Shown: piece by piece, positions 13,140-23,265 of the stretch
How positions within the stretch are numbered: position 1 is the first letter of the stretch
How the letters are laid out: each line of letters starts with the position of its first letter
Source: Pseudo-nitzschia pungens
Lineage: Eukaryota; Bacillariophyta; Bacillariophyceae; Bacillariales; Bacillariaceae
NCBI GenBank assembly: GCA_037355855.1
Contig: CM074766.1
Coordinates: 3,162,001-3,226,000 of the forward strand
DNA: 64,000 bases
Direction of reading: 5' to 3'
Notes under the pieces: generated by a model
Database searches by the model: none
Seen by the model: only the letters and a program-made list of their open reading frames with translations
What the model was told of the DNA's origin: nothing
Translations under genes and position numbers: made by a program

Positions 13140-13905
13140 CTTTGGGTACAGTAGCTTATCGCGCACGGCAGCAACACTCGGTTACCATTCAAGAACTGTT
13201 AGGTGCGATCGTCGGTGTAGAAGTGCGTTTGTGGCACACTCAAGATGCACCTGGGCGGTATTTTTTGCTGGTTTGCTTCACTTTCGCACAGGAATACGGA
13301 ATACGGTAACTGTAGAGGTGTACAGAGAGTTTGGTATTGTACTACCGTACGGAATTCCCATCAGCTGTCCCCCGGTTTCCGTAGAAATTAGCAGTTGGTT
13401 ATGTAGAACCAGGAGATAAGGTTTACTACGTAGTTGATTGAAAGGAATTTTGTAGTATCTTTTTATTCTTCATTCTGTTGACAGTTCTTGACGAGATCAC
13501 GTTACATAAGGTTACGTGTAATCTTACGAGTACGGTACCTAATTGTACCAAGAAATAATAATAATAGTACCGTAGAAGTAATATCCCAAACGAAGAATTT
13601 TGAACTTCATAAGTAATTCGCAGATTTCATGGTAGCGCTATGATATTTTCTCTATGCAATCTCACATTTTGAATAGACATCTCACAAAACACAGTGAACG
13701 AAGATAAATCCCCAACGAAGAATTAAACTTTAATTGGCAGCCCTTTCATTTCATGGTAGTTCTGATGCTATTATTATTATTTGTTTCTCTATCAAACTCA
13801 AGTTTTGAATTGACATCGATACATCCCCAAAGAAGAATTAATTAAACTTTAATTCGTACCGTTCTGTAATTCGCAAACCAGATAATTTTTTGTTTAAACA
13901 AAGAA
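13140..13905. other. Intergenic region upstream of the lipase gene
   Basis: No coding sequence is supported. It contains a palindromic MITE copy (13342-13430), CGTAAGGTTAC-type words at 13505-13540, and a diffuse repetition of segments reading GAAGAATT..AACTTTAATT followed by TTCATGGTAG (about 13590-13860). The right edge is a 10-bp target duplication of the Mutator-like element. Confidence 0.45.
13342..13430. mobile_element. Short palindromic MITE, copy 1
   Basis: The core matches the element at 27764-27867. The left side reads TTCCCATCAGCTGTCCCCCG followed by GTTTCCGTAGAAATTAG. The right side reads TATGTAGAACC followed by AGGAGATAAGG. In copy 2 the same words occur in inverted order, so the two copies are in opposite orientation. 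The termini carry TACTAC/GTAGTA words. This copy is more decayed than copy 2. No coding capacity. Confidence 0.6.
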
Positions 13906-14963
13906 GGCGCCTGGAACGCAGATACGACAAACGAAGTCGAAGGGAACGCAGATAAGGTATTTTGAGTCAAAATTTTTTGGTCAGTACGCTAATAGGTACG
14001 CAAATCTGGTAATGAAAACAGATGATACTTCCCGCTCTATCCATATATTCAGTAATGTAGTATATTAATGATGTTAGTAGGGCAATATTGCATGCACCGG
14101 GAGAAAAACACGCATGCGGAGAAAGATAACATGCACGATAACATGCACAATAGCATGCACAATAACATGCACAGTAACATGCACAGTAAAATGCACAGTA
14201 AAATGCACAGTAAAATGCACAGTAAAATGCACAGTAACATGCACAGTAACATGCACAGTAACATGCACGTAAATATCAATCATAGTAGTTTTAAAAATTT
14301 AACACGTAGATTCAAAAATCTTCTGTACGGGCCGACGGGTTAACCGGTCCGTTCTTACCGGGTGAAATAGTTTTAAAAATTTAACACGTAGATTCAGAAT
14401 ATTTTTGAATCTCTACATCTTAAATTTTTAAAACTATTTTTGAATCTACGTGTTAAATTGTACGAATTGTACTCGTACCGGAACAACCCGGTACAAGTAC
14501 ATACTTTGTAACAATTAACCTGGTCCACCCGTTAGCCCGTCTTAATTTGTAAACTATTCGCCGTGTTGTACCGGGTTAACCCATCGGCCCGGTACAGAAG
14601 ATTTTTGAATCTACGTGTTAAATTTTTAAAACTATTCAATGTTACGACAATGATTGATATTTACGTGCATGTTACTGTGCATGTTACTGTGCATGTTATT
14701 GTGCACGTTACCGTGCATGTTACTGTGTGTGTTTTTCTCCCAGTGCACGCAATATTGCCCTACTGCAAAATACTGTCAAGCACATACTACAAAATATCAT
14801 CTGTTTTCATTACCAGATTTGCGTACCGAATTTATCCCCATTTTGGTTTTTTACCCTATTAGCGTACTGACCAAAAAATTTCGACTCAAAATAAGATTAA
14901 GTAAGATCTTACCCTATCTGCGTTCCCTTCGACTTCATTTGTCGTATTTGCGTTCCGAGCTCC
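13906..14963. mobile_element. Mutator-like (MULE) foldback / long-TIR non-autonomous transposon
   Basis: This 1058-bp element consists of two ~400-bp inverted arms around a ~210-bp centre. It is flanked by perfect 10-bp direct repeats AAACAAAGAA at 13896-13905 and 14964-14973. The arms share in inverted order GGAACGCAGATACGAC, GTCGAAGGGAACGCAGAT, GGTCAGTACGCTAATAG, GCAAATCTGGTAATGAAAAC, GGGCAATATTGC and the AACATGCACAGT minisatellite. Outer ends are GGCGCCTGGAACGC (left) and GGAGCTCGGAACGC (right, read inverted). Target duplications of 8-11 bp with long TIRs are typical of Mutator-like elements. No transposase is encoded. The centre has nested inverted copies of TTTTAAAAATTTAACACGTA. The arms differ at many positions, so the element is not brand new. 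Confidence 0.8.
14129..14272. repeat. 12-bp minisatellite in left arm of MULE foldback element
   Basis: About 12 tandem copies of AACATGCACAGT with C/A variation (AAAATGCACAGT) are present. Because 12 is a multiple of 3, every frame is open for 60-90 codons on both strands, so these apparent ORFs are not genes. A shorter inverted array of the same unit lies at 14663-14735 in the right arm. Confidence 0.9.
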
Positions 14964-14973
14964 AAACAAAGAA

Positions 14974-16864
14974 CAATATAACTTTTTCGAATAATGCTCT
15001 TACATACGTGTGTACCGGTAGTCATCATTGGACCATACCTGAGTATCATACCTGAGTATCATACCTGAGTATGTAGAGAATGAAGCTTGGGTACTATTGT
15101 TGGTGACCTTCTCCACCATTCATATCTAACAGGTTGGAGAGAAGCGAAATGAAATGGTCAAAAAAAAGGAATTGCTGGGCATAGAATCAGAAGCAGCAAT
15201 GAAATGTTGACTCAGAGTTTATGGCGCTGTTGTACCCAGATATGACTATGTCCACTGATATGTTTGCTGCTCCCTTGGCAATATGTTTGTTGCTCCCATT
15301 GCAGTGATTTCTGAAGAGTTTGATGTGCCTCACTGATCAAATGAGATGCTGCAAGCAGGGGAAAACAGAGTGACAGTTGGAACATTTAAAATGTGTTGAA
15401 TGTGTGTGTTACACTCTAAGGTAGAAATACGCGATAGGAGTATTTTAAAGAGGTATGATTAATATATTGTGTTATAAAAGAGAATGGTTGAATACTTTAC
15501 GAGATGGGAATGATTTCTTGAGTATGGAATGAATGAACGATCGAACAATAATAATGTTCGTCGGGCATAATATCAATAATCAGTGAGTCATGGGAATCTT
15601 TATTTGAATTGTATGTGTATTCTGGTCCGTTGGATATTCAGTATATATACACGAATATCATAGATATTCTTGTGTATTGGAGCACATGCGGGATTCAATA
15701 ATCATTTAAAGCCTCTCGTAGGGTACCTACGTCAGCATGTAACAGTGTGTATGAGAGGTCCTTGATCAGTGACAAAAATGTGCTTGTCAAGCTCAAGACC
15801 ATGCTTTGAACAAGACTGAACAATCCAAGACAATTCTGATTAACTTCAGAATTATTGCCCACCAGGGGCAAAGTGTCGCTGAACATACTAGCTTTTGTTG
15901 CCAAAACAAAAGAGACTCCATCACATTAGTAGTTTTTCTCCTCATGACTAAACCAATTACCAACAGGAAACAAGTCATTTGTACATTATTTTTGCTGTCA
16001 AATACTTACTATCAGGACATGGACATATTGTCAGAAACAAGCTTCTGGAATGGAGGGAAATTGACAAGAAGGTTGTGATGCATTTTGTTGACCCCACATT
16101 TTTGCAACCATCAGAGGCTCCACTTGGTTGTTTCCATGGCGGTACAACAATATCCATTTTACAGCAGTTAACATGTGAAGCATCTTGTGTATCTATTGAA
16201 CCCTAGTGGTTGAAAAAATAAGAGGCAAGGTCTTATGCAAAGTGAAGAGTTGTGGAGGAGAAAGGAGGAGGGTTTTGATGGTATTCGTCTAATGGCAAGA
16301 GATGCCAAAATCGAATCTTGAGTCGTTATTTAATCGTAATACTATCTGCTCTTATTGCTTCGTTTCTGCGATGCAGTATCAACAATGCTAATCCGACGTT
16401 TCATTATTTTTGTCTGCATCTTGACTTTTTATCGATACAAATTTGGCAAGATCCAGAAGTTAGAACGTTGCCAAAACATGCCACACTGTTGTAGCAATGA
16501 CTGCTGTTCCCATGAGCACCATTCTGCAAGCCCGAGTTATTTTCACTGTGTATTGCAATAAATAGAAGGTTTGTTGCAATGCAAGTTGCACGTAGGACAT
16601 ACTACACACAGCTCGGGTTGTGTTGCGTCAACTATGCTGAGTATGACTTTTCACCGTAACAACCATTTGTGGAGATGGATTTTCCGTGAAAGATGTTCCT
16701 CTGAATGTCACGAAATCTACCAATATAATTCTGATACTATGCACCGCTTGGGTGGGGGGTTTTGCTAGAAGAGGCTTTGGTTCTCAAAAATTTCAAAAGC
16801 AATCAACAATCATAACCCAACCCAAGATTTTGTCTGTGTTGGATCGATCGACGCAATCCTGTTT
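14974..16864. other. Non-coding stretch with decayed transposase-like sequence
   Basis: No intact gene is seen. A 13-bp unit CATACCTGAGTAT is repeated three times in tandem at 15034-15072. On the minus strand, about 15690-16160, broken frames read fragments such as DTLPLVGNNSEVNQNCLG and LDKHIFVTDQGPLIHTV. These loosely resemble the DDE region of Mutator-type transposases but are interrupted by stops. I treat it as possible transposon debris. The rest (16210-16864) is AT-rich without features. Confidence 0.35.
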
Positions 16865-17941
16865 TCATTGTGCTTCGTTCTTATCCCTTCTTACCGATAG
16901 GTGGGGTTGGTTGTGGCGTACAATTGGCCAACCAACGAGAGGTAAATAGGCCTTGATTTGCGGATTTGCGAAAAAATAAACGTCCACTGGAAGATGATTC
17001 TCGACCTTCATTCCATCCAAAACAACTTTTGCAGCACGTCTTGTGATCACGTATCCCATTGCAGAATAACCGCTTACCACTCGCACCGCTGTGTTGATCG
17101 ATTGTGCGTAATTTTCTTCCATAGATTTGGTGGAAAGGTCCTCGACATCTCTTGTAGCGGGCCTCCGATAAAATGGGACACGTATGTGAGCCGAGGAGTA
17201 TTCCGTCAATAGAATCAAATCCGCGTTGTCCGGTCCGATGACGAATCCCCGATGAAGCAAGTGAGACGTCAAGACGGCGTCGTCCTCAAACACAAAGATG
17301 TACTCGTCATCGTTCCTGGTCTTGGCGACAAATTCTCCTAAAAGTTTCAAGTGTGATATAGCGCATCCGACCGAACCCTTTCCTTCGTTTTTGACGAGAT
17401 TGCGGAGGAAACGATACTTTTCCAAAAACTGATATTCTCGGTCGTCATCGTTCTTAATTTGAATGGAAGTTGCTGCAAACCGAGAAATGTTTTGCATTTG
17501 CTTCTGATTCAATTGTTGAAAGTCTTCCCACCTTTTCTTGTCGACGTCCAGATTTATCACAAACGATCTGTCGTGTCTCAGTGTGAATTTTCTAAGACCC
17601 GTCGGTTGTTGATCCACCCATTTGACACGAAGATACCGGATCGGCAGGAGCAACATGGCTCTCCAGTACTTGTCTTGCAACCGCTCATCAAAATAATCCT
17701 GGCATTGGTAAACCATCCAGATGACAAAGACTACGGCCGCTATCGACTTCCAAACAAAGACCTTCTCGCGTCGAAGAGATCGAAAGCGAAAACTACTTGC
17801 ATGGATTTTAGCATCGAGATTTCCGTCCCAGATCGTTCCTGATTCTTCATCCTTGTGTTCGCTTTTTGAAACGAGTGCATCTCCTCGAAAGCCGTTCTTC
17901 CTGCGGTGGCGAGATTCGTTTTTGTTATTCATGATCAACAT
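16865..17941 (-). CDS. GT25-type glycosyltransferase, type II membrane protein
   Basis: This is a single-exon gene of 358 aa. After a basic cytosolic tail, one membrane anchor (VWKSIAAVVFVIWMVY, about residues 63-79) suggests a Golgi type II topology. The lumenal domain shows the glycosyltransferase family 25 (LPS/collagen galactosyltransferase) signature order: FVINLDVDKKRWEDF, then GSVGCAISHLKLL, then YIFVFEDDAVL with its acidic DD pair, and the late VSGYSAMGYVITRRAAKVVL block before a PVDVYF segment. Length is normal for the family. Likely role: transfer of a hexose onto protein or glycan in the secretory pathway. The acceptor is unknown. The start ATG at 17941 is followed within 10 nt by another ATG. 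Confidence 0.8.
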   Translation of the reverse strand: MLIMNNKNESRHRRKNGFRGDALVSKSEHKDEESGTIWDGNLDAKIHASSFRFRSLRREKVFVWKSIAAVVFVIWMVYQCQDYFDERLQDKYWRAMLLLPIRYLRVKWVDQQPTGLRKFTLRHDRSFVINLDVDKKRWEDFQQLNQKQMQNISRFAATSIQIKNDDDREYQFLEKYRFLRNLVKNEGKGSVGCAISHLKLLGEFVAKTRNDDEYIFVFEDDAVLTSHLLHRGFVIGPDNADLILLTEYSSAHIRVPFYRRPATRDVEDLSTKSMEENYAQSINTAVRVVSGYSAMGYVITRRAAKVVLDGMKVENHLPVDVYFFANPQIKAYLPLVGWPIVRHNQPHLSVRRDKNEAQ

Positions 17942-18915
17942 TCATGAGTGTTGTGGTGTTGCATGCGAAGCGGACCGAAAACACAACATACCAGGAACAT
18001 CATCCCGAGCGATCGATCCATGATCTATTGCTTTCTGAAAATCGATGGATTTTGAGAATAAAAAAGTCAACGATCACATCTCAAAATAATCTCAAAACAA
18101 TACGGTAACCTTAGAACAACATGGAAGAAAAATACTGTCGTAAGGTACTTGTACGTTACCCGTACGTATTTTCTTTACTTCGTAATCATCGTCTTGTATC
18201 GTACCAAAGTGTGAGCATTGAAAGTGTTTTATGCATAAGTATTCGAAACTGTCGGTCCCAGAATCGGATGATAAGTCATAAGCCCTTTAAACCCGCCTTT
18301 TCTCTGTTTAGCAGTACAAGTAAGTTAAGTCTTACCGGATCGTATCGACAGATACACTACGAATTGAAGTACGAGTACTACGTATTTTTTTTTGGCTCTT
18401 TCTCTCATGAACGAGTAAGGTTACCGTAAGGTTAATTACCGTAGTTACTCGAACACAATTAATAATATGTCTCACCCAGTACCAGGTAAGGTTAAATTTA
18501 CTTGTACTCGTGAAAGAACGTGTAATTGAAATCTTACTGTAAGAAGATGGATTTCTCTCAAAATCAAAACTTAAAATTGCTCATCATCGTGGTAACCGTA
18601 ACTTATCCTTAACTCTACTACAACTCCAAATACCCCCGATAAAGCATACAACTCACACGTAACAGGACAACCATCACCTATGTCCTGTCGCATGTCCCCC
18701 AATCCCAAATCAACAAACCACAATAGAACACAACTTACATCGCAATAAAGAATACTTCGTACTTCGTAGTACGGTAGGAAGAACAATTATCCAACAGGAA
18801 ATGCCATGCCGACATATGTACAACATGATCCCTTGACTTTCGATTCGATTTGGTTGCATTTCTGTCTTCCATAGTGTAGTACTGTACAGATCACCGTCGG
18901 AACCCGATCGCCACA
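17942..18915. other. Divergent intergenic region between GT25 and CobQ genes
   Basis: This spacer of ~970 bases sits between divergent genes, with no coding sequence supported. It is rich in GTAAGGTTA/TACGGTAACC words (for example 18102-18115, 18415-18445, 18484-18495 and 18534-18543), again close to gene starts. Confidence 0.5.
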
Positions 18916-21900
18916 ATGGCAGAGGACTCCCATCCGATGGCCGAGGCAAATGCTTCTTCCCGGAATCCTCCCTACGAGGACAACGAGAACCACGACTACG
19001 AGGAGGTCTATGATTACGACATTGAGATCGAAGAAATCACCGTTGTGGACGGCGATGAATCCTACGAAGAAATCACCGTGGTGACGGAGGAGGAAGACGA
19101 AACGTACGAATTTGGGTCGAGCACCAACCACACCAACACGGTTGCAACCCTTGACGCAACGATCGGGAGATCGGCGGAATACAAACCAAATTCTGGCGAT
19201 AAGCACAGGAATTACAGCAATCACAGCAGTGCCTTGAGTTCCGACGTCGAAGAAGTTTCAGAAGTTCAGAACGAGGTCGATCTGGAGGAGCTGTGGGTCG
19301 ATGACGTTGAAGTGGAAGACGTCGATCCGGATGAAAACGACGAGTACGAGTTTTACGAATACGAATACGAAGAGCAGGAACAGGAACAGGAACAGGAACA
19401 GGAGAACGAGCATTCCGGAGAGCGCCACGAGGACACCGTGGGTGTCGAAGCGGCTGAAAACGGGACGGTCCGTCGCCGTCTGTCTGGTGGGAATCGAAGC
19501 GGTAAAACCGATGCCGTGGAACCGAACTCCCCCCACAGTGCCGCCAACGATTCTGCAAAGTCATTCTCTCCGGCACCTTCTCGTTCCTCCTCCGCGTCAC
19601 TGCGGAACGATGCCCCGATGCAGCTTGGAAGACGGGGGCGGGGAAGCGACAAGATGCTGACCAAGCCGAGACGAATGAAAAGCATCCACGAACACTCGAA
19701 CAACGCCACGTTCCGGGAATCACCCACACCGTCCACACCGGTTCCAAACGTCATTCTACAGCGAAACGGAAGGGCACCCGAAAACAACAATCTGCCCTCT
19801 CTTTCGCCCGTGAGCAGCAAGAGCGCGTCCACTCAAGCTCGCAGTAGCCGCCAAATACGGTCGGGATCGGGTGCCACCGCCGTATCGCGCAAAGTGCACA
19901 AGCCGCCCTCCCTATCCTCGATCAGCAGCCAAAGCGCGTCGACGAGTGCCCATAGCAGCCGCCAAGCAGATTCAGAAAAGCCAAACTCTGGGAATCAAAG
20001 TAGCTCGGAGCCACCCCAAACGATGCGATCGCAGTCCCACTTTCAACCGCGAAATCCCAATCGCAATCTCGATCCCAATCTCGATCCCAATTGCAGCCAA
20101 CCAAGAACCAACTCTTTGGAAAACACTCCGCTTCCAACCGGTGAACGGGTCAATCCATCGAGGAAAACACTCGGTCCGCAGCACAGAATTTTGAAGCATC
20201 CCTCGAAACCCACTCGTCAACGAGCACGCCGCGACCCCAACACGATGCGAATTTTCCCGGCAAGCAGCACCGTTACTACCACCACCACCACAAGCAGCCA
20301 CAACGACAGCAGTTGCGAGCGTAAAAGGGACAAACGCGGGGGACTTCGTTCGAAAAGCATTGCAGTCCTGGGAACCATGTCCGGTGTCGGCAAGAGCGTC
20401 GTTGCCGCCGGTATTTGTCGGGTGCTTTCCCGAGGTGGAACCCGATGCGCACCCTTCCGGGCGCAAAACACGGGGACTCGCACGTCTCCCGCGCTCCTTC
20501 CGGACCTGTCGCGACGAAAAGCCCTGTACGAATTCTTTGATGCCACCGTGACCAACACGAATGGCGAGGACGACGCGATCCGCAGAAAAACTTCTTCGGC
20601 GTCGCTGGCGATTTCGGTGGCTCCGACCGACGACCAGGGGTGGGGACAAGTCGGAATGACGCAAAGCCTGCAAGCCGAGGCCTGCCAGATCGTTCCGCGC
20701 GTCGAAATGAATCCACTCTTCTTCAAATCGGGGAGGAGAAGAGACCGAACGAACGAAAATGAAAGCAAAACCAACGAGGACGAGGACGATGTGCGTGCCG
20801 TCTTTGTCATGGGGAAGCAACTCCTCCGAGCCACAAAAAAAACGTGCTCCAAACGAGTCCAGGCCCTGAGGACCATAGTTTTAGAGTCCCATCGATCCCT
20901 GGTTGCGACCACGGGTGCCGAGACCATTGTCATACAGGGCGCCGGTTCGTGCTCGGAACTCCATCTTGCAGACGGGGACATTGCCAATCTTCCACTAGTG
21001 CGATGTCTACAGGTAAGTATTGCCTCCCGTCGCATCGCATCGTACAATTGAAAAGAAAAATTATAAAGAGAGTTTGGGTTGTTCTGGGCATGCGTGTATT
21101 CTTCGCGGAGGATCGAAGCGAAACAGATCTCACCCGAAGTTCCTTTCGTTCTTTGTTTCAAAGTGCCCGTGGCTGCTGGTTGCGAGCGACGAAAACGGTG
21201 GTGTTTTTGCTCAAGTCATTGGCACGAAGATGTGCCTTTCGAAACGAGACTGGGAGTTGTGCGTGGGTGTCATTTTGAACAAAGTGAAAGGTAATGTCGA
21301 AGCAGTCGCTTCGGGTTTGAAACGCCTCGAACAGATGACCGGAAAGCCTTTGTTTGTGATTCCGTTCTTAGACCATTGGAGCGCAAAACGTGAGAACGGG
21401 ATCGATGTCGAAAAACGATTGGCATGGGAGAAGAAAGGATACGACAAACCACATAATTGTAAAAGCGAGCGGGACGCAAGGGGGAAATCCACGAGAAAGA
21501 AACCAGTTGTGGTGGTCGTCACATATCCTCATTCCATCACGACCAACGATTTCGGCCCCCTTGAACACGATGGTCGATTTTGCATAGAGTGGCGAAGAAA
21601 ACATTTGCCCAAGCCGTATCCCGTTACTACCGGGGTCATTCTTCCGGACTCGAGACTTGCTTTGGTGGACCTGAAGTGGCTTCATGTAAGTAGTATGTTT
21701 GAAATGGTCCCGCGAGTCCTGCTCCGGTTCCTGTCTCAGGTACGGAAATGTTGCTTCCAAGGCGTCTAACCCGCCCTCGTTGGTATTTCAATTCCAAAGG
21801 ATTCTGGGTGGGCGGACTTTATACGAGAGCATGTTTCAGCGGGGGGGGCTGTTTTGGGGTTGTGCAGTGGCTATCAAATGCTTGGATGGAATGTAAAGGG

Positions 21901-22504
21901 AGAAATCGGTACGAAAAAAGGCATAGGCCTCTTGCCGATTTCTTCCACGGTGAAACCTGCGGAATGCAAACTTGGAAATCACCGGAAGGGACAACTGTAT
22001 CCATCCGGAGTTTCAATAGAAGGGTACGAAGTCAATTGTGGGTTCAGCAAGGTCATCTTTTCGAAGCAAAAGAAGGTGGCAGATATGTATCAAGGGATAG
22101 CTCCTCTCGTTGCGTACGACAACGGTAAGCGAACGAATGAACCCAAGCTGTATGCATGATCAGTTCCGCATTGTGGTCGTTGATGACTTAAAAATAAAAT
22201 GGTTCGCTAACTCGATGCAATTTTGATTCTGGTTGTACCGTCGTGGACCACAGGCAAACCGGAAGGCATGTTGCTCGGCCACGTGAAGGGGACGTACATT
22301 CATGGTATGCTACGATCTGCAAGAGCCCGATTGGAACTCTTGGTTCCGAGCGAGGATCGAAAACGATTTCGGTCCATTTTGTCCGAACGCGCCGTTGTCG
22401 CCACGGGAGACCCACTCGATGTTCTTGCCAACCATTTCAGTACGAGTGGACTCGATCACGACCGGCTTCGCAACATGATTTTCACAAAAGATACACCTCA
22501 GTAG
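18916..22504 (+). CDS. Cobyric acid synthase (CobQ) homologue with long disordered N-terminus (4 exons)
   Basis: The exons are 18916-21012, 21164-21685, 21800-22124 and 22254-22504, all GT-AG and in phase, giving 1064 aa. CobQ amidates four carboxylates of adenosylcobyrinic a,c-diamide using glutamine and ATP, in the lower half of B12 synthesis. Residues 1-480 are acidic or Ser-rich low complexity, including an (EQ)n tract from a GAACAG repeat (19366-19405). The enzyme follows. The P-loop is GTMSGVGKS (~487-495), then APFRAQN, and MTQSLQAEACQIVPRVEMNP (the CobQ-diagnostic QA..EP..DMNP region). VASDENGGVFAQVIGT is joined across intron 1. The glutamine amidotransferase domain has its nucleophile Cys in GLCSGYQMLG and the His in GTYIHG. 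The last four-codon junction GKPEGMLLGHVKG is restored by intron 3. CobB shares the fold, but the MNP block favours CobQ. Introns argue against bacterial contamination. Confidence 0.85.
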
Positions 22505-23265
22505 GAAATATCTTCGCCGCCCTCTGTAGAACCACTTGCAAAGTAGTAGAAAGACGCACATCATTCCAGCGGTTTTCACTGTATGCAACAAACTGAAAGC
22601 TACAGGGAGTCGTCCAATTCAATGCCTGCGAAAATTTCTCGTTGCACTCGGGCTTTGCTGAAGACTGTCCGCTCTGCAGTTTGACAGTTACCAATCTAAC
22701 TGTTCATTGTGTTGTAGCGTCTGACAAGTAATGGTTCACAAGGGCACTGGTACGAAATTACTATTGGAAGTGATCAGCTGGATTTTCGTATCACTTTTAT
22801 GAAAACCAATACTTGTACCGGTAACTTAGTTGTTTGTTGTTGCTGATTTTGTCATTCTAGTCTAGGATTAATTAACAGATTAGGGTACGTGAGGTAGGTA
22901 TGAATCCAACATAACTACTTTGCATGTCCCGCCATCTGAACATCAAACGTACGTACGCACGTACGTACAATACATTACCGGATAGATGTATCGTCGTATC
23001 CATTCCCTTTCGGTTCAGCGCTGAAGTCCGAAATCAACAACAAAATTCCACTTTGGTGTCTCATCACAGATCACCCATCACAATCTCTCTAAAAGAGGCA
23101 TCATCGATTATCGATGGAAACAGGATTGATTCGAACAAGCATCAGGTAATTCCCGCCCTGTTGTTAACCAATATTCGAAATCGAACGTGTTGTCATTGGA
23201 AAAATACATAGCCAAAATCGAATCGACTACTCTTCTACATACAAAAGGTATCATCACTCGTAGTG
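22505..23265. other. Intergenic region between CobQ and RsmB-like genes
   Basis: About 760 bases between two genes on the same strand. No gene is supported. It contains a CGTACGTACGCACGTACGTA near-palindrome at about 22948-22967, shortly upstream of the next gene. Confidence 0.45.

Noticed and set aside
14049..14343. Overlapping ORFs of MHSNMHSN or TVHVTVHV repeats on both strands
   Set aside because: A 12-bp tandem repeat yields open frames in all phases; it lies within the arms of a foldback transposon.
20217..21161. Long minus-strand ORFs opposite CobQ exon 1
   Set aside because: They are GC-rich shadows of the Ser/Arg-rich coding strand with no recognisable domain.
18916..22504. CobQ as bacterial contamination or misassembly
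   Set aside because: Three GT-AG introns with exact phase continuity and a eukaryote-like low-complexity extension argue against it. Flanking genes show the same intron style.
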